From NCBI GenBank assembly GCA_951804985.1, contig OX638133.1:30281963-30345962 (forward strand): a stretch of DNA of 64,000 nucleotides. Direction: 5' to 3'. Below, one piece after another: positions 40,601 to 47,799 of this stretch. Position 1 is the stretch's first letter. Each line of letters opens with the position of its first letter. The position numbers and the translations under genes were made by a program. This stretch comes from Dryomyza anilis. Lineage: Eukaryota > Arthropoda > Insecta > Diptera > Dryomyzidae. The notes below the pieces were generated by a model that had not been told where the DNA came from, did no database searches, and was given only the letters and a program-made list of their open reading frames with translations.

Positions 40601-43600
40601 TCGGTACACCTACCCATTTGTAAATATGGGTATCAAATGAATGGAAATTCTTCAGCGATTGAATGTTTGTAGTTATTTTCAGGATTCGTATACCCTGGTG
40701 ACCTATATATCACTTTGAATGGTAACCACACATATGTGTAGGGTATTTATAGTCGGCTTAGACCGACTATAATTTTGATAATCCTAACTATCATAATTAC
40801 ACCTACTTTAAAATTTCCCAAGTGATCTAACCTTCCCAACTGGTTTATTTTTGCTTTTGTTTTTGCGTTATTTCAACTTATGTGTTTTGGATGTTTGCTC
40901 TTGTGTTTGATTTTGTTTTATTTGATTCTTTCGGGTTTGTTTTTGCTTTTGTGTGTTCGATTTTGATTTGTGTTTTTGCATTTGTTTTTGTATTTTTATT
41001 TTGTTTTTTTGGTTTTGCGTTTTTAATTTTTGTGTTTTTGCTTTTGTGTTTTTGATTTTTTATTTTTGCTTCTGTTTCCCCATTTTCTTTAGTTTTTGAT
41101 TTTATTGTTTTTGCTTTTTCTTGCGGTTTTGCTATTCTTTTTCCTTTAGATTTTTTGCATTTTCTTTTTTTTTTGTTTTCATTTTGATTTTGGTTTTGCT
41201 TTTGTTCTTATGTGTTTTGGATTTTTGCTCTAGTGTTTTAGTTTATGTTTTTGGCTATTTTTCTTTTGATTTTGTTTTGCTTTTGCCATTTCTTATCATG
41301 TTTTTGCTTTTGTTTTCGTGTTTTTAATGTTAATTTTGTGTGCTTTGTTTTGTATTTGCAGTTTTACTTTTGTTAATTTGATTTTGGTTTCTGTGTTTTC
41401 TTTGGTTTTTTCGGTTTAGTGTTTCTGATTTTATTTTTGCTTTTATTTTTGTGTTTTTGCTTTGGTGTTTTCGCTTTAAATTTTGGGTTTGAGTTTTGTT
41501 TTTTTTGTGTTTTTATTATTTTTGTTTCTTTGGTTTCTTGCGGTTTTGCTATTCTTTCTCCTTTTGGTTTTTTAGCTTTTTTTTGTTTTTATTTTGCTTT
41601 TGTTCTTACACATGTGTTCAGGATTTTTGCTCTTGAGTTTGACTTTATGTTTTTGGCTATTTTTCTTTTGATTTTGTTTTGCTTTTGCAATTTCCTATCG
41701 TTTTTTTGATGTTAATTTTGTGTGTTTTGCTTTGTATTTGCGGTTTTACTTTTGTGTTTTTGATTTCGGTTTCTGTGTTTGCTTTGGTTTTTTCGGTTTA
41801 ATGTTTTTGATTTGGTTTTTGCTTTTGTGTTTTCGTTTTTGTGTTTGTAATTCTGCTTTTTTTGTGTTTTTAATTTGTTTTTTTGGTTTTGCGTTTTTAA
41901 TTTTTGTGTTTTTGCTTTTGTGTTTTTATTTTTATTTTTGCTTTAGTTTTTGTTTTTCAAATTTTTCTTCAGTTTTTGATTTTACTTTTTTGTTTTTTTG
42001 TGTTTTTGATTTTGCTTTTTTGTTTATGCTTTTTTTTCATTTGTTTTTTTTTTCTTTTCTTCTTACTGTTGTGTTTTGGATTTTGCTCTTGTTTTTGTGT
42101 TTTTGCTTTTTTTTAATATTTGTTGAGTACTACAACGACTATATATCGTCCCAAATTGAGGAAGTACTTTGAAATATACTTGAATATATCTGCTAATTTT
42201 TGCAACGACAAGACCAATAATGGTATCAAATGAAGATATCCTTAACAGTTTTTCGAATTTTGGTAAAATCGGACGTGTTCTGATTTTATCTGATCGTAAT
42301 TAGTCACTGCGTGTGCATTAAATTCATTAAAAAATAAACATAAATTAAATTCTCGAATTTCATACCACAGAATTTGTAAAAGTTTTAGCAATACTTACAG
42401 CACATGCCCACCACCTCCAGCAGATTGCCCTCTTCATGTACATTAATGGAAATCGACAGATAATCATCAACATTCTTGGTTTCATAGGTCTTGGAATACT
42501 CGCCAATATGCAGAGCATTTTCCAAATCACCCTGCAAACAAATTAAAAATAAATTTAAACAAAAACCAACTAATCAAACAGCGCCTACGTTTTCCTTGAT
42601 ATCAATGACGGCCTGCCAACCATTTTCGGTGGGATAAAGAATACAGTCGTAGGTAGTCTTGATATCATTGTAGAGTTTTTCATAGTTATTAAGCATTTCC
42701 AGTGTATTGTCCAGGTTTTCTTTGATCAGTTTTTTATCCCAGGTCAATTTGGCAGAATCTGTGAGAGAAATACCAAATATTTTAAGTTTAATATACGTTT
42801 TTTTTATTATATATTTATATAGCTCATTTACTGCAAGACTGTCTTCAATTTAAAAACGAGATTTTAAGTTTTCAATTGACTATTACCTTGCAGACATAAA
42901 GAATAAATACTATCTTCTCAAGCGGTACGTATAATACATATAAACATGATTTAACGAATAATTCAGCATCAATAACACCAAAATCTCGTTTTTGATTTAT
43001 GAGTCTTGAAGTAAATGAGCGATATGTCAAAAAGAAACTTTAAAAAATTTGAATAGCACAAATTTTGTAAGTAAATTAAACTCACCTGCATTTTGTGCAT
43101 CGAAATCATAGATTTTGCGCGCTATCTCCGCTGTTGCGATTTTATGCGGCCCATCCCACTCTTTGGTCTTAAGCGCATTTGTTAAATTTTCGCGTACTTT
43201 CGAAGGACACAAATCGTAAAAGTTCTTTAAGCCAATGCGGTACTCGCCGTTGGCAGTGTTGGAGGCAATCATTTGTGGCGTTAACTAAAAATAGTATTTA
43301 TTTATTATGCATTCCTTTGTAAAACAAAGCGATATTCGCTAAAATAATAATAATTAAAGAATTATAAATAACAATTAAAGCCTTTTGCATCAGTTTTCTT
43401 TTGTTGGACAATGATATTCGACATATCCATGTTTTTAGGTATGTTTCTGCATGGTAGACGTTAGAATAAAATTTACACATATTTCTTGGATCTTCGCATA
43501 AACGTTCACACATTATTTATTGATTATCATGGTTTTCAAGATAGAAATAAAAAAGAAACAATTTTTGGAATAACAATTAACATTTTTGGGTATTTATTTC

Positions 43601-44959
43601 TCAGCAATCAGATGAACAGAATTCCTATTTTTTTATTATTCCATTTATCGTTTGGATCGAAGGATATTTTGTTTTTTGTTTTGATCACACCTATCAATTT
43701 TTAGAGGGGAACGTTTTTCCCAATTTTCTCAAGCATTCATGTGGAATGTCAAAATTTGTAATTAGTAGGGTTAATACTCGAAAAAACGTGACCAATAGAA
43801 AAGAGTTGCGACGATGTTGTCAAGTAAATGCGTCAGCTCATGATAAACAAGATTTCAGAAAACACCAAATCTATGTCTGTTGACATTAAAATAGTTTTCT
43901 TAATATTTGACGGAAAAAATTGTGAGTGACCCAGAGGTGATGGAGAAAACAGACTTCAGTATCGAAATCACCCAAAAATGATATATTTTGTTGCGTTATT
44001 AATCTAAGCTATCGAAAAGCATTTCATATTTTGAATATATCATATTAGCCCACTTTAAAAATAGAAAAAATTTAAATTGTTTTTTTTTTACTATTTTTTA
44101 TTTATTATTATTATTTTTAATGTATGAGATCTAATAATAAAAAAGAAAATTGTGTTAGATTAGCATTATAGACCAGACCAGCGATCAAATTTACTAATTT
44201 CCTGTATCAGTTCTCCTAATAAAGGAACTGAAATCCTTATTTAAATTTTCATAATAACGTTACATGATAGGAAAAAACTGAGTACGCAATCAATATTTAT
44301 ATGGAAATTAGCCAAAAGATGACAATTGTAAAATTACCTTTCAGTTATCTAAAGTAGTGTAATAAACAGTTTTAATTAAAGCAAATGAGTTTTGTTTAAC
44401 AACTTTGCTAAGAAGTCATATTCAAACACTTTACAGTGTACGTCGTAGTACTAACCTTTAATTGTTTGCCAGACAATCCGCTGATGTAGCCTTTGCTGTC
44501 GGCCGTCACCTTCTTGGAGACGTCCACGTCACCGCAGCCAGTGCAGTCAAAGCGTTCAATCACCTTCACCTTGCCATCGCAAATATTCTAGCAAAATAAA
44601 CAAAATAAAGTTGTAAAAATAATATATAAAAAGTTGAACAAAAACAAAACCACCAGCCAGCTATGCAAAGTCATCATTAATATTTTAAAGATGTTTGTTG
44701 TTGGCTCGCTATGCACAATTGAGGTTATGCGACTCCTTGCAACACGAATAACAACTACAATAATGTAATCACTCACCTCCAGTCCCGTGGCTCTGGGATC
44801 AACGCCCGAGTCCAATATGGCAATGGTCACATCGCGTCCATCGTATTCTGGATACTTTTGCAAAAAGTTAAGCACAGCCGTCTCGGCCTTGGGCACCAAC
44901 GCGCCTGCCGGGAAGACGTTGTCCACAATTCCAATGCTATCGCTGTTACTCGATGACAT
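10531..44959 (-). CDS. TppII: Tripeptidyl-peptidase II (subtilase family S8), 14 exons, C-terminus off window
   Basis: Giant cytosolic serine exopeptidase that removes N-terminal tripeptides from peptides released by the proteasome. Exons joined by consistent GT-AG sites and phases (high to low): 44777-44959, 44456-44587, 43086-43284, 42589-42758, 42399-42531, 37943-38186, 37345-37475, 37043-37276, 36563-36752, 30719-30840, 20479-20635, 19602-19804, 16671-16834, 10531-10642. They total 2374 nt, or 791 residues plus one base. Catalytic residues visible: Asp50 in ILDSGVDP, His275 in SPHGTHVAS, oxyanion Asn377 in SAGNHGPAL and nucleophile Ser465 in [12 protein letters not shown]. The ~200-residue insert between Asp and His is typical of TPP2, not bacterial subtilisin. 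Known orthologues have about 1250-1440 residues, so some 450 C-terminal residues lie left of base 1; I saw no further exon in 1-10530. The start is the ATG at 44957-44959 (MSSSNSDS). The frame is open further upstream to an acceptor at 45058, so a longer N-terminal isoform is possible. Introns 5, 9, 10, 12 and 13 are 2.8-10 kb and full of repeats. Confidence 0.95.
11759..12223. mobile_element. 465-bp palindromic MITE, CACACAAAAAA family
   Basis: The left half (CCAACCATCAGTATTCATCA, GAACTAAAATCGTATTTTTT) pairs with the right half (TTGATGAATCCAGGTAGTTG, AAATACGATTTTAATTC) almost to the centre. Even the inner TATAATTCTTATAGGATTTA pairs with TAAATCCTTTAAGAATTATA-like sequence. TA flanks are present at the left and plausible at the right. 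Confidence 0.8.
12334..12730. mobile_element. TA-flanked MITE, CACAGAATAAAAATG family
   Basis: Starts CACAGAATAAAAATG after TA and ends TTCTTTTCTGTG before TA. Interior rich in ATGAATTCAT and CATCATATTGATG palindromes. A diverged interior copy lies at 26035-26220. Confidence 0.75.
14119..14331. mobile_element. TA-flanked MITE, CACCCAGAAAAAA family, copy 1
   Basis: CACCCAGAAAAAA at the left and CATCCAGAAAAAA (inverted) at the right, TA on both sides. Interior CCATTAAAATTGGTCAATA and TTTAATGGTATTTTCCGATT matches 28519-28737. A more diverged copy follows directly at about 14345-14562. Confidence 0.8.
14600..16160. repeat. TTTTAGTTCTT tandem array (split by a MITE)
   Basis: Degenerate repeats of TTTTAGTTCTT and TTTTAGTTATT occupy 14630-15087 and resume at 15955-16160 on the far side of the inserted element. 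Confidence 0.7.
15088..15952. mobile_element. TA-flanked mariner-like MITE, 865 bp, CACGGAGGGAAA ends
   Basis: Both ends read CACGGAGGGAAA inward, with AGTTCTAAAA/AATTCTAAAA next to them, and TA on both sides (15086-15087, 15953-15954). Subterminal units of about 60 bp (ACTTTTTTGATACCTAAGAA) repeat three times at 15710-15860 and recur inverted on the left. No transposase frame. Confidence 0.85.
16671..16834 (-). CDS. TppII: TppII exon 13
   Basis: Reads [19 protein letters not shown] to [10 protein letters not shown]. The phase-0 donor is GTGAGT at 16665-16670. Confidence 0.92.
17205..18625. repeat. Repetitive GAATT/CTCGG-rich block with 179-bp tandem duplication
   Basis: Built from short alternating motifs such as GGAAAGAATT, AATTCTTTCC and CTCGGAGAATAATT. 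The segment at about 17850-18025 (ACAATTCTTTCCC, ATTGTATTGG, TGAACCGAATATTATTC) is repeated at about 18029-18205. Small minus-strand frames here are chance. Confidence 0.65.
18721..18982. mobile_element. MITE, ATATCGTCGTTGTAGAAC family, copy 1
   Basis: Perfect terminal inverted repeat ATATCGTCGTTGTAGAACTA, followed by AAAGTCACCAAATACATTTT against AAAGTCATCAACTACATTTT at the other end. 262 bp, no coding. Sister copies lie at 22024-22267 and 31715-31977. Confidence 0.85.
19602..19804 (-). CDS. TppII: TppII exon 12
   Basis: Reads [19 protein letters not shown] to LVPKQATWA. Matches the TPP2 segment between the subtilase core and the galactose-binding-like domain. Confidence 0.93.
19805..20478 (-). 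other. TppII: TppII intron 11 (674 bp)
   Basis: Contains a CAGACAGA-type microsatellite (20004-20050) and a CAG run (20338-20362). Nothing else recognised. Confidence 0.7.
20479..20635 (-). CDS. TppII: TppII exon 11
   Basis: Reads [18 protein letters not shown] to GLAPGVHTA. It is GC-rich against the flanking introns, phase 1 in and phase 2 out. Confidence 0.93.
20755..21985. repeat. TGATTAATCAATTAATCA satellite with ~345-bp higher-order units
   Basis: Short units of GATTAATCAATTAATCAG fill the block. A longer marker (GAATTTCGATTAATTAAAAA through TGGCTTCTGACTAATCAATA) starts near 20870, 21213 and 21560, spacing 343-347 bp, so at least three higher-order units are present. Confidence 0.8.
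22024..22267. mobile_element. MITE, ATATCGTCGTTGTAGAAC family, copy 2
   Basis: Diverged copy: ATATTGTCGTTTAAGAACTA at the left and GACTTTTATTTCTATAACGA at the right. It lies directly beside the TAATCA satellite. Confidence 0.75.
22412..22779. mobile_element. TA-flanked MITE, CACAGAAAAAA family, fullest copy (368 bp)
   Basis: CACAGAAAAAAATTATCGACG left, and CACAGAAAAAATAATCGAAG inverted at right, with TA on both sides (22410-22411, 22780-22781). Terminal repeats extend some 80 bp inward through GATATTAATTGCATTTATTA. Confidence 0.85.
22981..23292 (+). mobile_element. tRNA-derived SINE (family A), complete copy
   Basis: Pol III A box in GGTAGCTCAGTGGTTAGTG and B box GGTTCAAGCC, about 35 bp apart, form a tRNA-like head. 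A shared body follows (ACCTCTCGGCAGTAAATGGC, GAAAAGCTCTCACCC, AATATAACACGCACAGCTC), with an ATT-repeat tail. The target duplication AGGTATTT flanks it at 22973-22980 and 23293-23300. Confidence 0.9.
23398..24240 (-). mobile_element. DINE-1-like Helentron, divergent subfamily, copy F
   Basis: Same plan as the other copies but different sequence: AGTTGGGAAAGTTAGGACAC, hairpin ATAGTCGG-CCCGACTAT, an AGACAGCA plus GACAGACA microsatellite (24043-24103), TGATCAAGAATATATATACT, and the terminus GGTGTAGGGTATAAAA. About 840 bp against about 700 for the other subfamily. Confidence 0.85.
24262..24680. repeat. 151-bp tandem repeat, about 2.7 copies
   Basis: AAAATAACATTTTGTTCAAA...GTTTCCCACTTTACCC starts at about 24264, 24415 and 24566. 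A related single piece (GAGCTGTTTTGAAAAAT, CCCACTTTACCCCA) lies at 29240-29390. Confidence 0.75.
27310..27552 (-). mobile_element. tRNA-derived SINE (family B)
   Basis: Read on the minus strand: A box in GTGGTTCTGTAGCCAAACA, B box GAGTTCAAATCC, then a body with GATGAGGATACTTGGCTGTA and a CGAAACGG motif, ending in an A/C-rich GTTGTTGTTTCTTC tail. Unlike family A in both head and body. Boundaries approximate; no duplication identified. Confidence 0.7.
28172..28338. mobile_element. Small foldback element, 167 bp
   Basis: Inverted ends ATGCCCGTAACTTCAACGA then GTAGATATCTA/ATAGATATCTA and TTGGTG/CTGGTG, with two mismatches in about 37 bp. It contains three copies of AGATATCT. No coding. Confidence 0.75.
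28380..29870. repeat. CGGTTTTGGTTTC-type minisatellite, two patches
   Basis: GGTTTCGGTTTT-like repeats at 28380-28490 and again at 29710-29870. The same general type as the TTCCGG array at the left end. Confidence 0.55.
28519..28737. mobile_element. MITE, CACCCAGAAAAA family, copy 2
   Basis: CACCCAGAAAAA at the left and CACCTAGAAAAA inverted at the right. Its interior is nearly identical to 14119-14331. Flanks are CA rather than TA. Confidence 0.8.
30719..30840 (-). CDS. TppII: TppII exon 10
   Basis: Reads [18 protein letters not shown] to [10 protein letters not shown]. Frame fixes the acceptor at CAATTAG, eight bases upstream of a decoy TTTTCAG that would break the reading frame. Confidence 0.92.
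31715..31977. mobile_element. MITE, ATATCGTCGTTGTAGAAC family, copy 3
   Basis: AATCGTCGTTGTAGAACGAA at the left, GTTCTACAACGACGATAT at the right, AAAGTCACCAAATA inside both ends. A partial, uncertain fourth copy starts near 34878. Confidence 0.85.
32165..32825. repeat. ACTAAAACTCACCAC minisatellite with ~100-bp higher-order units
   Basis: Units of about 15-16 bp (ACTAAAATTCACCAC, GAAACTCACCAC). The phrase TTTATACAACATAAAT recurs at about 32253, 32409, 32500, 32554, 32638 and 32743, marking higher-order periods of roughly 55-155 bp. Confidence 0.75.
32870..34620. mobile_element. Old foldback element split by a Helentron
   Basis: The left arm (GACTGCGTACTCAGTTTTTT, AATATACTAGCAAATACTA) pairs with the right arm (TTCATTAGTATATTAAAATT, AAAAAACTGAGTACGCAGTC) in inverted order. 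Helentron copy B sits in the left arm at 33173-33864. Confidence 0.65.
33173..33864 (+). mobile_element. DINE-1-like Helentron, copy B
   Basis: Starts TATACCCTACACTAAGAGTG. Then GTTACAAACGGCG-type block (as GCCGTTTGTAACACCCAGAA), TTCTTGATCAGCATGACCTC, a GTCTGTCC microsatellite (33297-33330), the subterminal inverted repeat GTGTAGGGTAT, the hairpin ATAGTCGGCTTAGACCGACT, and the end CTTCCCAACTGGTTT. Confidence 0.9.
35071..36351. mobile_element. TA-flanked element, 1281 bp, with 404-bp internal tandem duplication
   Basis: Ends CACTGAGAAAATTTAAATA and, inverted, CACCCGAAAAAATACTACAT, with TA on both sides. The block GGACTTTATGCCTTCATCTT (as GGGCTTTATGCTTTCATC in copy 1) through GTAGTAAAAATGTATGCAGT occurs at about 35484 and 35888. 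AATGTAGTAAAAA motifs recur throughout. No coding. Confidence 0.7.
36563..36752 (-). CDS. TppII: TppII exon 9
   Basis: Reads [19 protein letters not shown] to NAADTMLR, including [14 protein letters not shown]. This completes the subtilisin fold. Ends phase 2. Confidence 0.93.
36753..37042 (-). other. TppII: TppII intron 8, with an ACACAACAC repeat
   Basis: 290-bp intron. The 8-bp unit ACACAACA repeats about four times at 36963-36998. Confidence 0.7.
37043..37276 (-). CDS. TppII: TppII exon 8 (catalytic Ser)
   Basis: Reads [19 protein letters not shown] to [10 protein letters not shown] and ends phase 1 before GTACGT. The nucleophile is Ser465 in [14 protein letters not shown]. Confidence 0.95.
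37345..37475 (-). CDS. TppII: TppII exon 7 (oxyanion Asn)
   Basis: Reads [15 protein letters not shown] to [10 protein letters not shown]. Asn377 in [12 protein letters not shown] is the oxyanion-hole residue. Confidence 0.95.
37476..37942 (-). other. TppII: TppII intron 6 (467 bp)
   Basis: AT-rich; no exon or repeat recognised. Confidence 0.7.
37943..38186 (-). CDS. TppII: TppII exon 6 (catalytic His)
   Basis: Opens with [19 protein letters not shown], holding catalytic His275, then [17 protein letters not shown]. Ends in [14 protein letters not shown], phase 2. Confidence 0.95.
38630..42125. repeat. TTTTTGCTTTTGTG-type low-complexity block with higher-order structure
   Basis: Plus strand nearly free of A and C over about 2.75 kb (38630-40106 and 40848-42125), built from TTTTTG, CTTTTG and TGTTTTTG. 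A longer phrase (TGTTAATTTTGTGTG, TTTGTATTTGCAGTTTTAC) recurs at about 39866, 41328 and 41713. CTTGCGGTTTTGCTAT-like phrases recur near 39250, 40076, 41120 and 41536. Long hydrophobic open frames here are artefacts of composition. Confidence 0.85.
40108..40847 (+). mobile_element. DINE-1-like Helentron, copy C (in TppII intron 5)
   Basis: Full plan: TATACCCTACACTAAGAGTG start, expanded GTCTGTCC microsatellite (40240-40304), GTGTAGGGTAT subterminal repeat, ATAGTCGGCTTAGACCGACT hairpin and CCCAACTGGTTT end. Nearly identical to copy B, so recent. Confidence 0.9.
42399..42531 (-). CDS. TppII: TppII exon 5
   Basis: Reads [15 protein letters not shown] to LLEVVGMC and ends phase 1. The next exon supplies the rest of the codon before the catalytic His, across the 4.2-kb T/G-rich intron 5. 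Confidence 0.92.
42589..42758 (-). CDS. TppII: TppII exon 4
   Basis: Reads [16 protein letters not shown] to AVIDIKEN. It contains the [15 protein letters not shown] stretch and is followed by a 57-bp intron, the shortest in the gene. Confidence 0.92.
42759..43085 (-). other. TppII: TppII intron 3 (327 bp)
   Basis: AT-rich intron; its two ends carry a loose inverted repeat (GCTCATTTACTGCAAGACTG against GACTCATAAATC...GAGC-like sequence at 42998-43020). Confidence 0.6.
43086..43284 (-). CDS. TppII: TppII exon 3
   Basis: Reads from [15 protein letters not shown] to DFDAQNA and ends phase 1 before GTGAGT. This is the start of the TPP2-specific insert between the catalytic Asp and His. Confidence 0.93.
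43285..44455 (-). other. TppII: TppII intron 2 (1.17 kb)
   Basis: No exon recognised. At 44110-44300 there is a diverged piece of the foldback family (AAAAAACTGAGTACGCAATC). Confidence 0.65.
44456..44587 (-). CDS. TppII: TppII exon 2
   Basis: Forty-four codons, [17 protein letters not shown] to LSGKQLK, phase 0 on both sides. Matches the segment just after the catalytic Asp in TPP2 proteins. Confidence 0.92.
44777..44959 (-). CDS. TppII: TppII exon 1 (start codon, catalytic Asp)
   Basis: Sixty-one codons from MSSSNSDS to ATGLE, ending phase 0 before GTGAGT at 44771-44776. Holds catalytic Asp50 in the ILDSGVDP motif. Confidence 0.93.
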
Positions 44960-45057
44960 GTTGTACGTCGTTGGCGGCTGTTGTTGTTGTTGATGATGAC
45001 TCCAAGTGGATTCTCTGTGTGCTTTGGTGGCGGCGTAGTGGTTGCTTCTCACAGTTG
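44960..45057 (-). other. TppII: TppII 5' exon extension (5' UTR or alternative N-terminus)
   Basis: Upstream of the first ATG the frame stays open for 32 codons to a good splice acceptor (AATATTGCAG read on the minus strand, ending at 45058). The stretch reads [15 protein letters not shown], then a run of five Gln, and has no ATG. It is either 5' UTR spliced to an upstream leader exon, or part of a longer N-terminus whose ATG sits in an exon I could not identify. Drosophila TPP2 is also longer at the N-terminus than the human protein (recalled, not checked). Confidence 0.5.
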
Positions 45058-46209
45058 CTGCAATATTTTATCAAATAGTAGTTATAATACTTGGATTTGA
45101 TGGGAGAACTACGTAGTCTGCGTTGCGAATTAATTGTTAAAAGTTCAGTTAATTTAGCGGACGGTGACAAGCAGCAAATAATGCAAGTGTCAATTATACT
45201 TGTTTTTGTTGTTGTTGTTTTGAATTTTTTCTAGTTTTTTTTTATAGCAAATTTGCTCGCAAATTTTGTACTAAACTTTGGAATTTTGAATACACTTAAA
45301 AAAATCAATCAGATGTTGAACAAATAATTTTACATAAAAACAATTCAAATATTACCCAATAAACATTTTCTTTTTAATTGAATTGGTTTGCAAGTTTTAA
45401 TCAGGTATTTTTTTTTCTCAATTTATTGTGTTGAAAATAGCATGGAGAAACGCATTTACTAAATATTTAATTGTATTCACACATTTTTTTATTAAAAATA
45501 AAAATAATAGGTACAAGTTTAATAGCACGTGGAGAGAATTAAAACATTAATAGTATTTACAACATTTGTTGGTTGCTTTTGATTTATTTATTTTTTTAAA
45601 TGCAACTGTGGGATGTGTGCTATTTTTTGTGTTTTTCATTTTGCTTTGTATTCATATTTTGGCAACGCCATGTCAAGTGATTTTGGCCGTATCCATAGCC
45701 ACTGAAATATAACCGCTGCTGAATTCACAGAATATTAGAAGCGATGTAGCCAATATCGAATTCTGTAAATTCGTGAACCTATATCGTCGTAAGATATTCT
45801 AAATACATGGCCTGAATATAAAAATGGCCAGAATATATTTAATCCAATTAAAAAAAAAAAAAAAACAATGCAAAACTATTTTTAATTGGTTTTACTAATT
45901 TATTAATTGATGATAAATTAATTCTCAATAAAACATTTACTGTATATACAACAACTTAAATTTCAATATAACATAAAATGTTGTTAAATTTTTTTAAATT
46001 AATGATTTCTCATTATTACGAATATTGAATTCAGTACAATTCAAGTTACATCGGCTGAGTTTAAATTTAAAATTAATTATGTTGAATAACATTTTTCTTA
46101 TATGTACAACCCTTTTTATTTCTGATTTTTATTTCTAAGTAAAGTAGCACTAAAAATTACAGAAATATAAAAGGCGACCTCAAGGTCACGTGGTATCCTC
46201 TAGCGACTA

Positions 46210-46302
46210 TTTCAAATAAGAATTACTCGGAGCTGGAATACACTACCTAGAAGTTTAACAGGTTTTCCATTGTCTATTGATGTATTTAATAGAAACTTCT
46301 AG
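46210..46302 (+). pseudogene. Remnant of a non-LTR retrotransposon reverse-transcriptase C-terminus
   Basis: Thirty codons ending in TAG read FQIRITRSWNTLPRSL, then GFPLSIDVFNRNF. The W-N-x-L-P-x-x-(L/I)...(S/T)-x-x-x-F-(K/N)-x-x-(L/F) pattern is the usual C-terminal signature of jockey/CR1-type RT proteins. An in-frame stop lies just upstream, so only a dead fragment remains. Confidence 0.45.
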
Positions 46303-46617
46303 AAAACGCTCGCGATAATAATTTTAATATGCAAACAAAAAAACTTCCATTCATGGTTTGTTAGATATATTTTGCAACTTTTTCTGTTCTTTTTTGTTGT
46401 AATTTCTTTGTTTCATAATTTATGTTTGGATTTTGTTAACCAATCTGATTTATAACTTTAACCATATAAAATACTACTTGTTTTCAAAAAAATGGTGCGA
46501 CCTCTTTGAAAACAAAAATTTAAATACTAAGTTAAGTTTTTTTATGTTCCATTATGACGTAAAATTTTAATGTATATAAAAACATTTTTTTCGTGTAAAA
46601 ACATAAAAACATACAAA

Positions 46618-47332
46618 AAACCAGTTGGCAAGGTTAGATCACATGTAAAATTTTAAATTTGGTAGTATTATGATAGTTAGTATTATCAAAATTATAGTCG
46701 GTCTAAGCCGGCTAAAAAACCCTACACATATGTGTGGTTACCATTCAAAGTGGTATATTGGTATACGAATCCTGAGTATAGGAATCCTGAATATAATTAC
46801 AAACTTTCAATCGCTGAAGAATTTCAATTCATTTGATACCCATATTTACAAATTGGTAGGTGTACCGAATTTCGATTTTTTTTTGTTTTTGGAACCACAA
46901 GTCGTTTTGGCGGAAAACATTATTTTCATGTATTTGAGCATGATTTCAATATATATTTGACCAAAAAAGTTTACCTAAGCACGTATATAGTAAAATTGAT
47001 CTGTAGATGTAAATTTAATATGAGGTATTTTTTAATATAAATGGTCAGATCACAGGTCACAATGGTCCGATCTCGTACATACAGCGTAGGTTTATAAGTA
47101 ATCTAAATTATAAGTTTCATTTATCTAACTCTTCAATTGTTTAAGTAGTAGGGATTTCAACTGACAGACAGACAGACGGACGGACAGATAGACGGACATC
47201 GATAAATCGACTCAGGAGGTCATGCTGATCAAGAATATGTATACTTGTCCATACCGGAGATGCTTCCTTCTGGGTGTTACAAACGGCGTACCAAACTGAA
47301 TATACCCTTTCACTCTTAGTGTAGGGTATAAA
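46618..47332 (-). mobile_element. DINE-1-like Helentron, copy D
   Basis: Minus-strand copy with the terminus CTTAGTGTAGGGTATAAAAA, a GACAGACA microsatellite (47163-47200), a hairpin slightly broken at ATAGTCGGTCTAAGCCGGCT, and CCAGTTGGCAAGGTTAGATC at the far end. Confidence 0.88.
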
Positions 47333-47703
47333 AAGTTAAAAAAAATAACATTGATTTTATTTAGGTTTCGATTTTTCGCCAGTGTCCCGGAAATTTTCGG
47401 GTCAAAATCATTTTCGTGACCTTGCTTGTATGTAAGGGAGTTTAAGTTGTTATCCAATTTATATAGCCTTTCCATTATTACAGTGATTAATAGAGAGTAC
47501 CACGTGACCATGAGGTCAACTTCATTTAATGTTAAAGTTTCGAAATATTTATATTCCAAATAAAGAACTAGTTATAAAAGTAACAACTGTAATATACAGA
47601 TTATCTACACATATTAATGTTTTCAGTTGGTGTGTAGAAACAACTCTGTTTCTATTGAAAAAATCAAACAGAGCTAAATTTAGTACTAATTTTGACATTT
47701 GAC

Positions 47704-47715
47704 AATCAGCTGTTA
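47704..47715 (+). promoter_or_regulatory. CAGCTGTT E-box-like core promoter motif for ND-MWFE
   Basis: AATCAGCTGTTA lies 85 bp upstream of the ND-MWFE start codon. It resembles the E-box core element enriched at Drosophila housekeeping promoters (motif recalled from memory). No TATA box is seen nearby. Confidence 0.35.
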
Positions 47716-47799
47716 ACCAGAGTAGAAGAAGAAGACACTTGTAGTCACAAATTAAAATCGTCACGATTTTTAAAGTTTTCTTATTAATTTTCCAATAAA

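Larger units (their letters stand above)
38187..42398 (-). other. TppII: TppII intron 5 (4.2 kb)
   Basis: Almost entirely the T/G-rich low-complexity block at 38630-42125, with a Helentron in its middle. Splits the protein three residues before the catalytic His. Flanks at 38187-38630 and 42126-42398 are plain AT-rich DNA. Confidence 0.8.
45058..47799. other. Intergenic region between divergent TppII and ND-MWFE
   Basis: Should hold the TppII promoter and leader exon, which I could not place. Contains a short retrotransposon remnant (46210-46302) and Helentron copy D. The rest is AT-rich with no recognisable feature. Confidence 0.6.

Noticed and set aside
38600..42172. Many plus-strand ORFs rich in Phe, Cys and Leu, looking like membrane proteins
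   Set aside because: Composition artefact of a T/G-rich low-complexity block inside a TppII intron.
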